From assembly GCF_028292705.1 (NCBI RefSeq), contig NZ_JAQGLV010000143.1:1-33966 (forward strand): a DNA stretch of 33,966 nt, given 5' to 3'. The notes below the pieces were generated by a model. That model did not search any database, had not been told where the DNA came from, and was given only the letters and a program-made list of their open reading frames with translations. Positions 8,919 to 18,452 of this stretch are shown piece by piece (positions within the stretch are counted from its first letter, which is position 1; the number at the start of each line of letters is the position of its first letter). The translations under genes were made by a program, and so were the position numbers. This stretch comes from Collimonas fungivorans (GTDB lineage Bacteria > Pseudomonadota > Gammaproteobacteria > Burkholderiales > Burkholderiaceae_D).

Positions 8919-9964
8919 TCCAGCGCTTGCTGGACAAGCCGCATCGGTTCCAGTTTTTCCAGGCTGTGATGATGTTGGAGCTGTGGTTGAAACGCAACGG
9001 CATCCCGCATGAGGAGGCCGTCAGCGACTTCCTGCGTTTCCAGAACACCGTGTCGCTGAATTTTCCTCCGAGCGAAATCGAGGCGCTGGAGGTAAAGCCC
9101 AAGCTGACCGAACAAACGGTGGAAGCGCTGCTGGAAGCATTGCAGACCAACCAGCTCGACAGCATTGCGCTGACGCCGGCGTTCATCGGTTTTTTAGGCA
9201 GCAACGGCACTTTGCCCAGCCACTACTCGGAACGCATCGCCGCGCATCAGCTGTATGAAAAAGATCACGGGCCGCGCGCTTTCCTGGATGTCTTCTCGAA
9301 TCGCAGCGTAGCGCTTTTTTTCAAGGCCTGGCGCAAGTACCGGCTGGAATTCAAGTACCAGATCGACGGCACCGACAGTTTCCTGCCGCTGCTGATGTCG
9401 CTCGCCGGCCTCGGCCACCGCACTTTGCGCGACCGCATGTCGGAAGACGGCGCCGGCGTGCTGGACGAATCGATCGGGCATTTCGCCGCAGCCATCCGCC
9501 ATCGGCCGCCGTCGGCAGCGTACATGCAGCGGGTGTTGCGCGAATATTTTTCGGTGCCGATCACCATCGAGCAGTTTGTCGGCCACTGGTATAACGTGCC
9601 GGTCGACCAGCAAACCGTGCTGGGTTCCACCAACGCCCTGCTAGGCAGCGTGGCGATGGTGGGCGAGCGGGTATGGCAGCGCGATCTGCGCATGCGCCTG
9701 AAAATCGGCCCGCTGGCGAAGAAGAAGTTCGAGAGCTTTTTGCCGGGCGGCGCTGCCGCCATCGGCTTGCAAAAAATACTGGCGATGTTTACCAGCGTCT
9801 TCCTGGAGTATGAAATACAGCTGATCTTGCGCGCAGACCAGGTACAAAGCGTCAGCCTCGATTCCGACCGCGAAAGCGGACGGCTGGGCTGGGATACTTT
9901 TGTCACCAGCAAGCCGGAAGAAAGCGACCGCACCGATGTCTGTTACGAAATTCACTCACTTTGA
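8882..9964 (+). CDS. tssG: TssG baseplate protein
   Basis: 360 aa; FQFFQAVMMLE, LTPAFIGFLGSNGTLPSHY motifs; overlaps the tssF 3' end. Confidence 0.96.
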   Translation: MLTAQRRFEPSVIQRLLDKPHRFQFFQAVMMLELWLKRNGIPHEEAVSDFLRFQNTVSLNFPPSEIEALEVKPKLTEQTVEALLEALQTNQLDSIALTPAFIGFLGSNGTLPSHYSERIAAHQLYEKDHGPRAFLDVFSNRSVALFFKAWRKYRLEFKYQIDGTDSFLPLLMSLAGLGHRTLRDRMSEDGAGVLDESIGHFAAAIRHRPPSAAYMQRVLREYFSVPITIEQFVGHWYNVPVDQQTVLGSTNALLGSVAMVGERVWQRDLRMRLKIGPLAKKKFESFLPGGAAAIGLQKILAMFTSVFLEYEIQLILRADQVQSVSLDSDRESGRLGWDTFVTSKPEESDRTDVCYEIHSL

Positions 9965-9988
9965 CCATGCATGGATGGGAAGGCTTCA

Positions 9989-12691
9989 ATGAGCATTAAT
10001 CTCAAAACCTTAATCAGCAAACTGAACGACACCTCGCGCCTGGCGGCGGAACGTGCGGCAAACATCTGCGTCGGCCGTGGCCAGTATGAAGTGGATATCG
10101 AACATCTGTTCCTGGCCTTGCTGGAACAGCCCAAGAGCGATTTTGCAGTGATTGCGCGCAAATCCGGCATCAGCCTCGCCGCGCTGGAAAGCGACCTGCA
10201 GGGCGAAATCGACCGTTTCAAGAACGGCAACGCGCGCACCCCGGTATTTTCACCGCACCTGCCCAAGCTGTTCGAACACGCCTGGCTGATCGCCTCGCTC
10301 GACAACCAGTCGGGACGGATCCGCAGCGGCCACCTGCTGCTGGCGCTGCTGACCGAACCGGACCTGGTGCAGCTGGCCTACCGCGGCTCCAAGCTGTTCA
10401 TCAAGTTCAAGCTGGACGATCTCAAGCATGACCTGGAAAAACTGACCGAAGGTTCGCAGGAAAGCACGACTGGGGAAGGCGGCATTGCCACGGCTGAAGA
10501 TGAAGGCGGCGATCCGGTGCAGGAACTGACCACCAAGGGCGAAGCCTCGAAAACCCCGTCGCTCGACAAATTCACCACCAACCTGACGCAGCGTGCGCGC
10601 GAAGGCAAGGTCGATCCGGTGATCGGCCGCGATACCGAAATCCGCCAGACCATCGACATCCTGATGCGGCGCCGCCAGAACAATCCTATCCTGACCGGCG
10701 AGGCCGGCGTCGGCAAGACCGCGGTGGTGGAAGGCCTGGCGCTGCGCATTGCGCAAAAAGACGTGCCTGACGTGCTGCAAGGCGTGGAACTGCATACTCT
10801 CGACATGGGCCTGCTGCAAGCCGGCGCCAGCGTCAAGGGCGAGTTTGAAAACCGCCTGAAAAGCGTGATCGACGAAGTCAAGAAAAGCTCGCACGCCATC
10901 ATCCTGTTCATCGACGAAGCCCACACCATGATCGGCGCCGGCGGCCAGGCTGGCCAGAACGACGCCGCCAACCTGCTGAAACCGGCGCTAGCGCGTGGCG
11001 AACTGCGCACCATCGCCGCCACCACCTGGAGCGAGTACAAGAAATACTTTGAAAAAGACGCCGCCCTGGCGCGCCGTTTCCAGGTAGTGAAAGTCGAAGA
11101 ACCAAGCGAAGAACTGGCTTGCGCCATGCTGCGCGGCATGGCGCCGCTGATGGAAAAACACTTCGGCGTGCGTGTCTTCGACGAAGCGATCACCGAGGCC
11201 GTGCGCCTGTCGCACCGCTATATCAGTGGCCGCCAGCTGCCCGACAAGGCGATCAGCGTGCTCGACACCGCCTGCGCCAAGGTCGCACTCGGCCAGAATG
11301 CAACGCCGGCCCTAATCGAGAACATCGTCAAAAAGCTGGATCGCCTGGTGGCCGAGCTGAATTCGCTGGAACGCGAATCGAACGCCGGCGGCAAGCATGC
11401 CGAACGCCTGAAGGAATTGCGCGAACTGCAAAACACATTGAATGCGGAACTAGCGATCCATCGCGAACGCTGGGAAAAGGAAAAAACCCTGACCGACCGC
11501 ATCAAGGCCGCCCGTACCGAACTGGAAGCGATCCCTGCTGCCGAACAAACCGCAGCGGAAGAAGGCGCCAAGCCTTCCAAGAAAGCCACCAAGGACAGCA
11601 AGGAAAACCAGGAACTGGCGAAGCTGATCGAGGAATTGAAAACGCTGCAAGGCGAAACGCCGATGGTGCCGGTGCAGGTCGACGGCCTGGTGGTAGCGGA
11701 AATCGTCGCCAGCTGGACCGGCATCCCGCTCGGCAAGATGGTCAAGGATGAAATCAAGACCGTGATCAATCTCGGCGCCCTGCTGCATGAACGCGTGCTG
11801 GGCCAGTCGCATGCGATCGAAGCGGTGGCGCAGCGTGTGCGCACTTCGCGCGCCAACCTGGACGATCCGAACAAACCGAAGGGCGTGTTCCTGTTCGTCG
11901 GCCCGTCCGGCGTCGGCAAGACCGAAACCGCGCTGGCGCTGGCCGACGTGCTGTACGGCGGCGAACGCAAGCTGATCACCATCAACATGAGCGAATACCA
12001 GGAAGCGCACAGCGTCTCCGGCCTGAAAGGCTCGCCGCCCGGTTATGTCGGCTACGGCGAAGGCGGCGTCCTGACCGAAGCGGTGCGGCGCAATCCGTAC
12101 AGCGTGGTGCTGCTGGACGAGGTGGAGAAGGCCCACCCGGATGTGCTCGAGCTGTTCTTCCAGGTATTCGACAAGGGCGTGCTGGACGACGCCGAAGGCC
12201 GCGAGATCGACTTCAAGAACACCATCATCATCCTCACCAGCAATGTCGCCTCCAGCCTGATCATGCAGAGCTGCCTGAACAAGGCGGCGGCGGAACTGCC
12301 GAGCACCGACGACCTGGAACAGGCAATCCGGCCGCAGCTGGTGAAGGCGTTCAAGCCGGCCTTCCTCGGTCGCCTCAAAGTCATTCCTTACTATCCGATT
12401 TCGGATGACGTGCTGGTCGAGATCATCAACCTCAAGCTGGGACGCATCCAGAAACGCATCGCCATCAACCACAAGGCCGAGTTCAGCTACGACGAACCGC
12501 TGGTGGAAGCGGTGCTGGCGCGCTGCACGGAAGTCGATTCCGGCGCCCGCAATGTCGACAATATCCTCAACGGCACGCTGTTGCCGGAAATTGCCGAAAC
12601 CGTGCTGGCCAAGATGGCCGAAGGCGGCAGCATCGCCAAGATCAAGGTCACTGCCAACAAGCAGGGTCAATTCAAATACGCGATCAAATAG
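9989..12691 (+). CDS. clpV: TssH/ClpV AAA+ ATPase
   Basis: About 900 aa (start chosen at MSINLKTLI; ORF track starts at 9971); two Walker A motifs GEAGVGKTA and GPSGVGKTE, ClpB-like domains. Confidence 0.97.
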   Translation: MSINLKTLISKLNDTSRLAAERAANICVGRGQYEVDIEHLFLALLEQPKSDFAVIARKSGISLAALESDLQGEIDRFKNGNARTPVFSPHLPKLFEHAWLIASLDNQSGRIRSGHLLLALLTEPDLVQLAYRGSKLFIKFKLDDLKHDLEKLTEGSQESTTGEGGIATAEDEGGDPVQELTTKGEASKTPSLDKFTTNLTQRAREGKVDPVIGRDTEIRQTIDILMRRRQNNPILTGEAGVGKTAVVEGLALRIAQKDVPDVLQGVELHTLDMGLLQAGASVKGEFENRLKSVIDEVKKSSHAIILFIDEAHTMIGAGGQAGQNDAANLLKPALARGELRTIAATTWSEYKKYFEKDAALARRFQVVKVEEPSEELACAMLRGMAPLMEKHFGVRVFDEAITEAVRLSHRYISGRQLPDKAISVLDTACAKVALGQNATPALIENIVKKLDRLVAELNSLERESNAGGKHAERLKELRELQNTLNAELAIHRERWEKEKTLTDRIKAARTELEAIPAAEQTAAEEGAKPSKKATKDSKENQELAKLIEELKTLQGETPMVPVQVDGLVVAEIVASWTGIPLGKMVKDEIKTVINLGALLHERVLGQSHAIEAVAQRVRTSRANLDDPNKPKGVFLFVGPSGVGKTETALALADVLYGGERKLITINMSEYQEAHSVSGLKGSPPGYVGYGEGGVLTEAVRRNPYSVVLLDEVEKAHPDVLELFFQVFDKGVLDDAEGREIDFKNTIIILTSNVASSLIMQSCLNKAAAELPSTDDLEQAIRPQLVKAFKPAFLGRLKVIPYYPISDDVLVEIINLKLGRIQKRIAINHKAEFSYDEPLVEAVLARCTEVDSGARNVDNILNGTLLPEIAETVLAKMAEGGSIAKIKVTANKQGQFKYAIK

Positions 12692-12703
12692 AACGGAGAG
12701 AAC

Positions 12704-13069
12704 ATGGATGCAGCAACCAAACAGAAAATCCTGAAGCAGTGCTACTCGAAGCGCTTCGACGAGAAATACAGCCGCAAATTCCAGTACCAGGACAAGGCGA
12801 CCGACGTGCGCAATTTCGTCAAGCTGACGCCGGCCGATATCATCGACCTGCTGGATACTCCGTCCGCGGCAGCCCGCTCACAGGCGCGCCGCCTGCTGCA
12901 GCTGATGCAGGGGCGGCCCTGGCTGCCGTCGGCGACGGCGCATGAGGGTGGGACCGGGGATCAGCGTGGGGTGGACAACAACCTGCACATTACACTGAGG
13001 ATACAAGAGACGAGCTATCACTTGCGTTGCAAGGAACAGCCTAGTTTGCACATTATCCAGATTACCTGA
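12704..13069 (+). CDS. Hypothetical small protein following clpV
   Basis: 121 aa; RBS-like GGAGAG upstream of ATG, 12 bp after the clpV stop; basic helical N-terminal about 75 aa, low-complexity/unusual C-terminal part. Confidence 0.55.
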   Translation: MDAATKQKILKQCYSKRFDEKYSRKFQYQDKATDVRNFVKLTPADIIDLLDTPSAAARSQARRLLQLMQGRPWLPSATAHEGGTGDQRGVDNNLHITLRIQETSYHLRCKEQPSLHIIQIT

Positions 13070-13175
13070 TCCTCGTATTGCACTGGCGAGCGCTGGATAA
13101 AAGTATGCGAGGCGGCGGGATTGTTACTGATAGTTTTCCCGACGCAATCGCTTATTTTTCGTCCGGCGCCACCGG

Positions 13176-14054
13176 TTAAATCTTGATCTCTTTGTAGGCG
13201 CCAAACCAAAATTTTAATGCGTCACGGTTTATGCCGTTTTTCCCAGTCCAGAAATCAACCGGATACGCCCAATCTGAGCTATGCGATTTACTCGGAGCAA
13301 GACCAGGATTGGTGTAATGCGTCAAATATCCTCTATGTTGTTCTGTCTCCAGGATGCTGCAAAATCCCAAAATCTCGAGCACATATTGACATTCGTCGGT
13401 AGTAGGTTTGAAGCCAGGAATTTTTTTCAGTTCTTTATGCGCATCTTTCGGTTTCAGGCCGTCATCCGCATGTTTCAGTATGTCGATGATTGCATTAAAG
13501 ATAGCAAAATCTGCGGCAGCAGGAGGGACGTCCTCGAGCTGGTGGTGCTGTTCCAGAAAAAACTGGATCTCGTAGGGCGTTTTATATCCGATCATCGAAC
13601 CGCATTTAAATCTTTGCTGATTCAAGCCGGTCAAATCCAGGCGATCCTTTACCTCTACAGCAGAGCATATCTTGCAGACATCGGCAGAACTCAGCTTGCA
13701 CACATGATCGGGCATCGTTTGCATGAATGCATAAGCGGACAGCCCGCTTCTATAATCCTGGCGCCCACTGCTGAAACTGGCTAAAAACAAATTGGTAACG
13801 TGCTTCTTCTTGCACAGCGCATAGTGTTCAAAACTTTTCCGTACCGCTTCATCATGGCCGATCTTGAGCGAATCAAATGCCAGGCCGTGCTGCTTCATGT
13901 AAGACACGTCGTCAGGCGAAGTACCGTTTTTCTCTACATATTCTTGTTGACGGGCATTGAGCGGATATCCTCGTGCTTCATAGCCAGCGGCCAGCACATC
14001 GTACTTCAGGAGAATTTTTAATGCACGTGCGTCAATAAGATTTTTATTCAGCAT
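13176..14054 (-). CDS. Putative immunity protein to the Rhs C-terminal toxin (unknown family)
   Basis: 292 aa; start codon overlaps the rhs stop by 7 bp (translational coupling); position immediately downstream of the Rhs toxin tip; visibly lower GC than surroundings. Confidence 0.65.
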   Translation of the reverse strand: MLNKNLIDARALKILLKYDVLAAGYEARGYPLNARQQEYVEKNGTSPDDVSYMKQHGLAFDSLKIGHDEAVRKSFEHYALCKKKHVTNLFLASFSSGRQDYRSGLSAYAFMQTMPDHVCKLSSADVCKICSAVEVKDRLDLTGLNQQRFKCGSMIGYKTPYEIQFFLEQHHQLEDVPPAAADFAIFNAIIDILKHADDGLKPKDAHKELKKIPGFKPTTDECQYVLEILGFCSILETEQHRGYLTHYTNPGLAPSKSHSSDWAYPVDFWTGKNGINRDALKFWFGAYKEIKI

Positions 14055-17000
14055 TTTATTTTGTAATCCTTTCCTTTTAATGTGGTTCCAGTCATTTCGC
14101 TCGGGCTCTTGCCTTTCAAGAAATCTTCCCCGGCTTCCATTTTTATGGTCGCTCTTTTTGATTTAGGGTTAACGCCTTCGATTGCGTTGCCACGTACTTT
14201 GCCGCCATTCGTCTTTTTCCGGCCGATGACCCCGGTTTCCTGAACCGCTACGCCTTCCACACCTTGAGCCGTCAATTTTGGCGTGCCTGGCTTGGTAATT
14301 TGCGTCATGGTGTCGCCTGAACCAAACCGCGCACCGTCAGTGCCCACGTTATTCCCATGTCTGCGCGCGACATCAGCCATTGACTGCTTATCGCTGGCGC
14401 GTCCATGGTAATAGACATCGCCATCGGAATTTGTAAGATGATAGTTCCAATCCCATCCCAACGGGTCAATCCAGCGATTCGGGTTAGGTGCGTACTGGTA
14501 CAGGTTGTTGCCGCCATCCAGTCCGATCGGATCCTTTCCGACAAATTGCCCGATATACGGGTCGTAATATCGATACCGGTTGTAATGCAATCCTGTTTCT
14601 ACATCATGGTATTGGCCCTGGAACCTGATCGGGTTATCGATCTCCCCTGCGTGCAGCTGCCGTACCTCGCCCCATGCTGCGTAGCTAGCCGACCACACAA
14701 TTTCCCCGTATTTATCGGTCAACCTTGTCGGACAGCCATTGGGATCGTTGTGATAATAAAAGACGGCGCCAGAAGTTTCGTCAGCCGCCGCCACCGTCTC
14801 GACCTTGCTGATCTCCGGGAGGCCGCTCAGCGCCGCACCGGATAGAGATGCATTGGCAGCACCGCCGATCAGTATTCCCATCCCCAATCCCATCGGGCTG
14901 ACAGGCCGAACCGTTCTTGCTGTCGCCTCAGTTTGTCCATCGATCAGCGCCAGCGGCGCAAATGTAGCCGGATAATAGACATATTCCCGTGCCCGGGCAT
15001 GCATTGTTTTCAGCGCCGCCAGCCGCTTACGCGCCGCCATGAAATCAGCCACATTGCCGGCTGACCAAATGTCAGCATGGTTCTTGGCATTGCTGGCCTG
15101 ATGCACTTCTCCCAGCAAGATATCGCCATCCCAGAAAAACCAGGTGGTGCGAGCCGGGCTACGTTTGAATACCCGCCGGCCAAGCGGGTCGTAGCCGTAG
15201 CGAGTCACCTGGCCGCCTTTGCTGCTTTCGATCAGGCGTTGATCGGCGTCCCATCTGAGTTGCGTGGCCGGCTCGGTGGTGGATTGCTCTGCCGGCGGTT
15301 GGCTGCTGTTGCGCCGGACCAGGTTGCCGGCACGATCGAATATGTAGTGGTTGCCCTCATAGCTGCCTTCGCGGCTCCATAGGACATCGGCGAGGCCTTC
15401 AGCGCCCGCCGCCTGCTTCACTTCGGCTAGATGGATCCGGGTGCGCAAGCGATCGCCAGTCGGATCGCTGAGAAAATCCGTAATGCGGCCGGCAGGGTCG
15501 ATATGGCGCAGAATATTGCCCAACGGGTCATAGTGATACAGATCACTGCCATGCTCGCTATCGTTGCGCCGCGTTTGATTTCCCGCGCTGTCGTAATCGT
15601 AGCTGGTGGCAAATAGAGGCGCCTGGTCCCACAACACGGTTTGGGCTGTGAGGTGACCTTCCGTGTCATAACGCAGCTGACGCTGAAGACTGCCGCTCAA
15701 TTGCTCCTTGATGGAGCGTCCAAGCGCATCGCGCTCGATCAAGATCGGCGTCGCGTCGTTAATCACGATAGCGGTCGCCTGGTCGCGTAAATCGAAGCGG
15801 GCAACAACCTTGTTGCCTGCGCCGGTTTGTCGCGACACCCGGTTGCCCGCCTCGTCGTAGCCGTATTCAACCTGAAACCCGTCTTGCATTTCTCCGCCAA
15901 GACGACCGTCGGCGTCGAATTTGCGCAGCACATGCCGATGCGAATTGCGGATTTCGACCAGATTGCCGTTCTTGTCGTAACTGAAGATTTCCTGCACATG
16001 CTGTCCGGGACTATCGGAATCGGGCAAGATTTTCTTTGTGATGCGGCCCAGCCGATCAGTAACATAGGTGACGACGCGGCCCAGAGGATCGGTGGCGCTT
16101 GCCAGGCTGCCGCCAGGATCGTAACAATAACGGCGTGATTGCTGCCAATAATCACATTCTTCAATGATGCGGCCCAAGGCGTCGCGCTTGAGCTGGTAGT
16201 GCTCCTTGCGCTGGTTTACCAGGCCGATCAGTTGTTCCTCGGTATTGTAAAGATATTCCACGATGTGGCCGTCAGCCAGTGCGCGCTTGGCGACCTGGCC
16301 GGTGCCGAAGTACTCGACCCTGGTCAGGGCGCCGTTTTGATCTGCATAAGCGGTCAGCCGATCTTCCGCATCATAGTCGCAGCGGGTGCTGGCTCCGTCG
16401 GCCTGGCGAGTCTGCAGCAGACGTCCTTTGGCGTCATAGCGATATTCGGTGACAGCTCCGCTGGCATCGGTATGGCGTGTCAGGTCGCCCAGCGCGTCAT
16501 ATTCGAAATGGCTGCGATGACCAAGCGGGTCCGTCAGCTGCGATATATTGCCGTAGCGATCGTAAACCAGCCCAGTGACAGCTCCGCGCGGGTTGACGTG
16601 GGTTTGCAATTGCCCGTGGGCATCGTAGGTAAATCGCGAGCGCGCTCCCATAGGCGTGCTTTGCTCCAGCATCCGGCCCCTTTCGTCCCAGACGCGCCGC
16701 CAAGGATGGCCAAGCGAGTCAACCACCAAAGTCATACGATTGGCGTCGTCGAACTCCATGCTGATCACGCTACCGTCTGCCTGCAGCAATTTCAACAGGT
16801 TTCCGCGTTCGTCATATTCAAATTCCGTACGCGATCCGACCGGATCCGATACCGCAGTGGTGCGCCCTACCTCGTCATATTCAAAGCTCGTAACGCCACC
16901 TAAAGGATCGATTTCGCAAAGAGGCAGGTGGTCCTCATCGAACTTGATCAGCGAAGTATGGCCCAGCGAATCGGTGACTTCTGTTTCGCGCAATACGGCG

Positions 17001-18439
17001 TTGTACCCAAACCGGTAGTCATGCAATCCGTGGTCGCCCCAGGCATGCACTACACGCCATTCACTGTCATAAGCATAATAGAAGGACAGTCCCAGCCGGT
17101 CGGCGTGGCGCACCATGTGATGGCGGTCGTAGTCGAAGGTGCGGGGGGCATCGAGTGCGTCGAATTCAGCGATCAGATCCTGATTCTGGTATTTGTAAGT
17201 ACTCAGCGGGTGGTTCAGGCCGGTAGCCGGGTCGTGCAGACTTAGCTGATGAATTTTGCCGGCGGATTCATGTACTTCGATAAAACGGCCTGGCATGGCG
17301 CCGATGCCATTCTCTATGATTCGGGTCAGATGCCCTTCAACGCGCTCGAATCGCCAGTGATTGCCGCACAAGTCTTCGATTCTCTCGATCTGCAAATGCA
17401 GGACTTGATGCTGTGGCGCGATATCGGGCGCCGGCATGCGGAAGACATAACGCAAATCGCCCTTGGTCAGGACCTGCAGCTCGGCAATTTCGTCAGTTTG
17501 AATCCAGGCTAACCGCGCGCCATCGACAAATTCGGTCACAGCGTGCTCAGCACCAGCGGCTTCTGGCAGTTGCGGAAATACTGCAGCCCCGTTGGCTTCG
17601 AAAAACAGTACCATGCCATCCGCTTCGATTTCCAATCGGAAATCCGCGGGCGTCTGCCAGCCGTAACCGCACATGCCGTCGTAGCTATTGCCCGATGAAT
17701 AATCGCGACTCCAGATCAACGGCAAGCGTCCTGATATGGAAAAATCTTCTTGCGAAACCGCTACGCTGCCATCGCGGATATCGACCGGCTCGGCATGCAA
17801 TATCTTGCATTTCAAGAAACCGGAATCCATATTCTTGAACAGTTTCTGCCGTGCCTCCTTGAACATTGCTGCCGCACGCTTATACCCCTTTGTCCCGCGC
17901 AACGCCTTGAATCCTTTGCCAAGAGCCGCCAGTCCCAGCCTGGACGCAATCGCCATCAAGGAAATCGTCGGCGGCCCGCCGACAAACACGCTGTCGGGTA
18001 TCGCCAGGTTGACCGAAGTCGGCAAGGTCATCGACAAATGCGGCTTGGACGGTTTCTTCAGCCGGAACGGGGGCACCATGCCGACCACACTGCAATCGAG
18101 CACCGGCATGCCCAGGCGCGAGAACGGCGAGTCGTCGGCCAGCACTGTCTTGCTGCCCATGAACAGCTCGTCGTCGAACTGCGGACCGCCGGGGGCGCGC
18201 AAGGGCGGCACCCATATCGCCAGCGGAATATGCACCGACAAGCCGCCGGTTCCTGCCGTGGCGCGCTTGACGCCGGCTACCTGCACTGTCGCGCCGATAA
18301 AAGGCAGGTAATCGAAAGGATCGAGCACCATCGAGATATGCGCGGTCGGCAGCGGCACCGGCGGCGTGCCGGGCACCAGTACGTACATGTGGATATCGAT
18401 GCCGATCTGGGGGTCGAAATGCTTGGCAGCGTTGGTCAT
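14048..18439 (-). CDS. rhs: Rhs-family T6SS effector with N-terminal PAAR-like region and variable C-terminal toxin
   Basis: 1463 aa; many YD repeats (e.g. YDALGDLTRHTDASGAVTEYRYDAKGRLLQ), RHS core RYRYYDPYIGQFVGKDPIGLDGGNNLYQYAPNPNRWIDPLG, variable tip after DPLG; N-terminal PAAR-like segment; encoded in a vgrG operon. Confidence 0.93.
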   Translation of the reverse strand: MTNAAKHFDPQIGIDIHMYVLVPGTPPVPLPTAHISMVLDPFDYLPFIGATVQVAGVKRATAGTGGLSVHIPLAIWVPPLRAPGGPQFDDELFMGSKTVLADDSPFSRLGMPVLDCSVVGMVPPFRLKKPSKPHLSMTLPTSVNLAIPDSVFVGGPPTISLMAIASRLGLAALGKGFKALRGTKGYKRAAAMFKEARQKLFKNMDSGFLKCKILHAEPVDIRDGSVAVSQEDFSISGRLPLIWSRDYSSGNSYDGMCGYGWQTPADFRLEIEADGMVLFFEANGAAVFPQLPEAAGAEHAVTEFVDGARLAWIQTDEIAELQVLTKGDLRYVFRMPAPDIAPQHQVLHLQIERIEDLCGNHWRFERVEGHLTRIIENGIGAMPGRFIEVHESAGKIHQLSLHDPATGLNHPLSTYKYQNQDLIAEFDALDAPRTFDYDRHHMVRHADRLGLSFYYAYDSEWRVVHAWGDHGLHDYRFGYNAVLRETEVTDSLGHTSLIKFDEDHLPLCEIDPLGGVTSFEYDEVGRTTAVSDPVGSRTEFEYDERGNLLKLLQADGSVISMEFDDANRMTLVVDSLGHPWRRVWDERGRMLEQSTPMGARSRFTYDAHGQLQTHVNPRGAVTGLVYDRYGNISQLTDPLGHRSHFEYDALGDLTRHTDASGAVTEYRYDAKGRLLQTRQADGASTRCDYDAEDRLTAYADQNGALTRVEYFGTGQVAKRALADGHIVEYLYNTEEQLIGLVNQRKEHYQLKRDALGRIIEECDYWQQSRRYCYDPGGSLASATDPLGRVVTYVTDRLGRITKKILPDSDSPGQHVQEIFSYDKNGNLVEIRNSHRHVLRKFDADGRLGGEMQDGFQVEYGYDEAGNRVSRQTGAGNKVVARFDLRDQATAIVINDATPILIERDALGRSIKEQLSGSLQRQLRYDTEGHLTAQTVLWDQAPLFATSYDYDSAGNQTRRNDSEHGSDLYHYDPLGNILRHIDPAGRITDFLSDPTGDRLRTRIHLAEVKQAAGAEGLADVLWSREGSYEGNHYIFDRAGNLVRRNSSQPPAEQSTTEPATQLRWDADQRLIESSKGGQVTRYGYDPLGRRVFKRSPARTTWFFWDGDILLGEVHQASNAKNHADIWSAGNVADFMAARKRLAALKTMHARAREYVYYPATFAPLALIDGQTEATARTVRPVSPMGLGMGILIGGAANASLSGAALSGLPEISKVETVAAADETSGAVFYYHNDPNGCPTRLTDKYGEIVWSASYAAWGEVRQLHAGEIDNPIRFQGQYHDVETGLHYNRYRYYDPYIGQFVGKDPIGLDGGNNLYQYAPNPNRWIDPLGWDWNYHLTNSDGDVYYHGRASDKQSMADVARRHGNNVGTDGARFGSGDTMTQITKPGTPKLTAQGVEGVAVQETGVIGRKKTNGGKVRGNAIEGVNPKSKRATIKMEAGEDFLKGKSPSEMTGTTLKGKDYKIKC

Positions 18440-18452
18440 GGACGCTTCCTTT

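Noticed and set aside
11450-12670. 406-aa minus-strand ORF opposite clpV
   Set aside because: Antisense shadow of ClpV.
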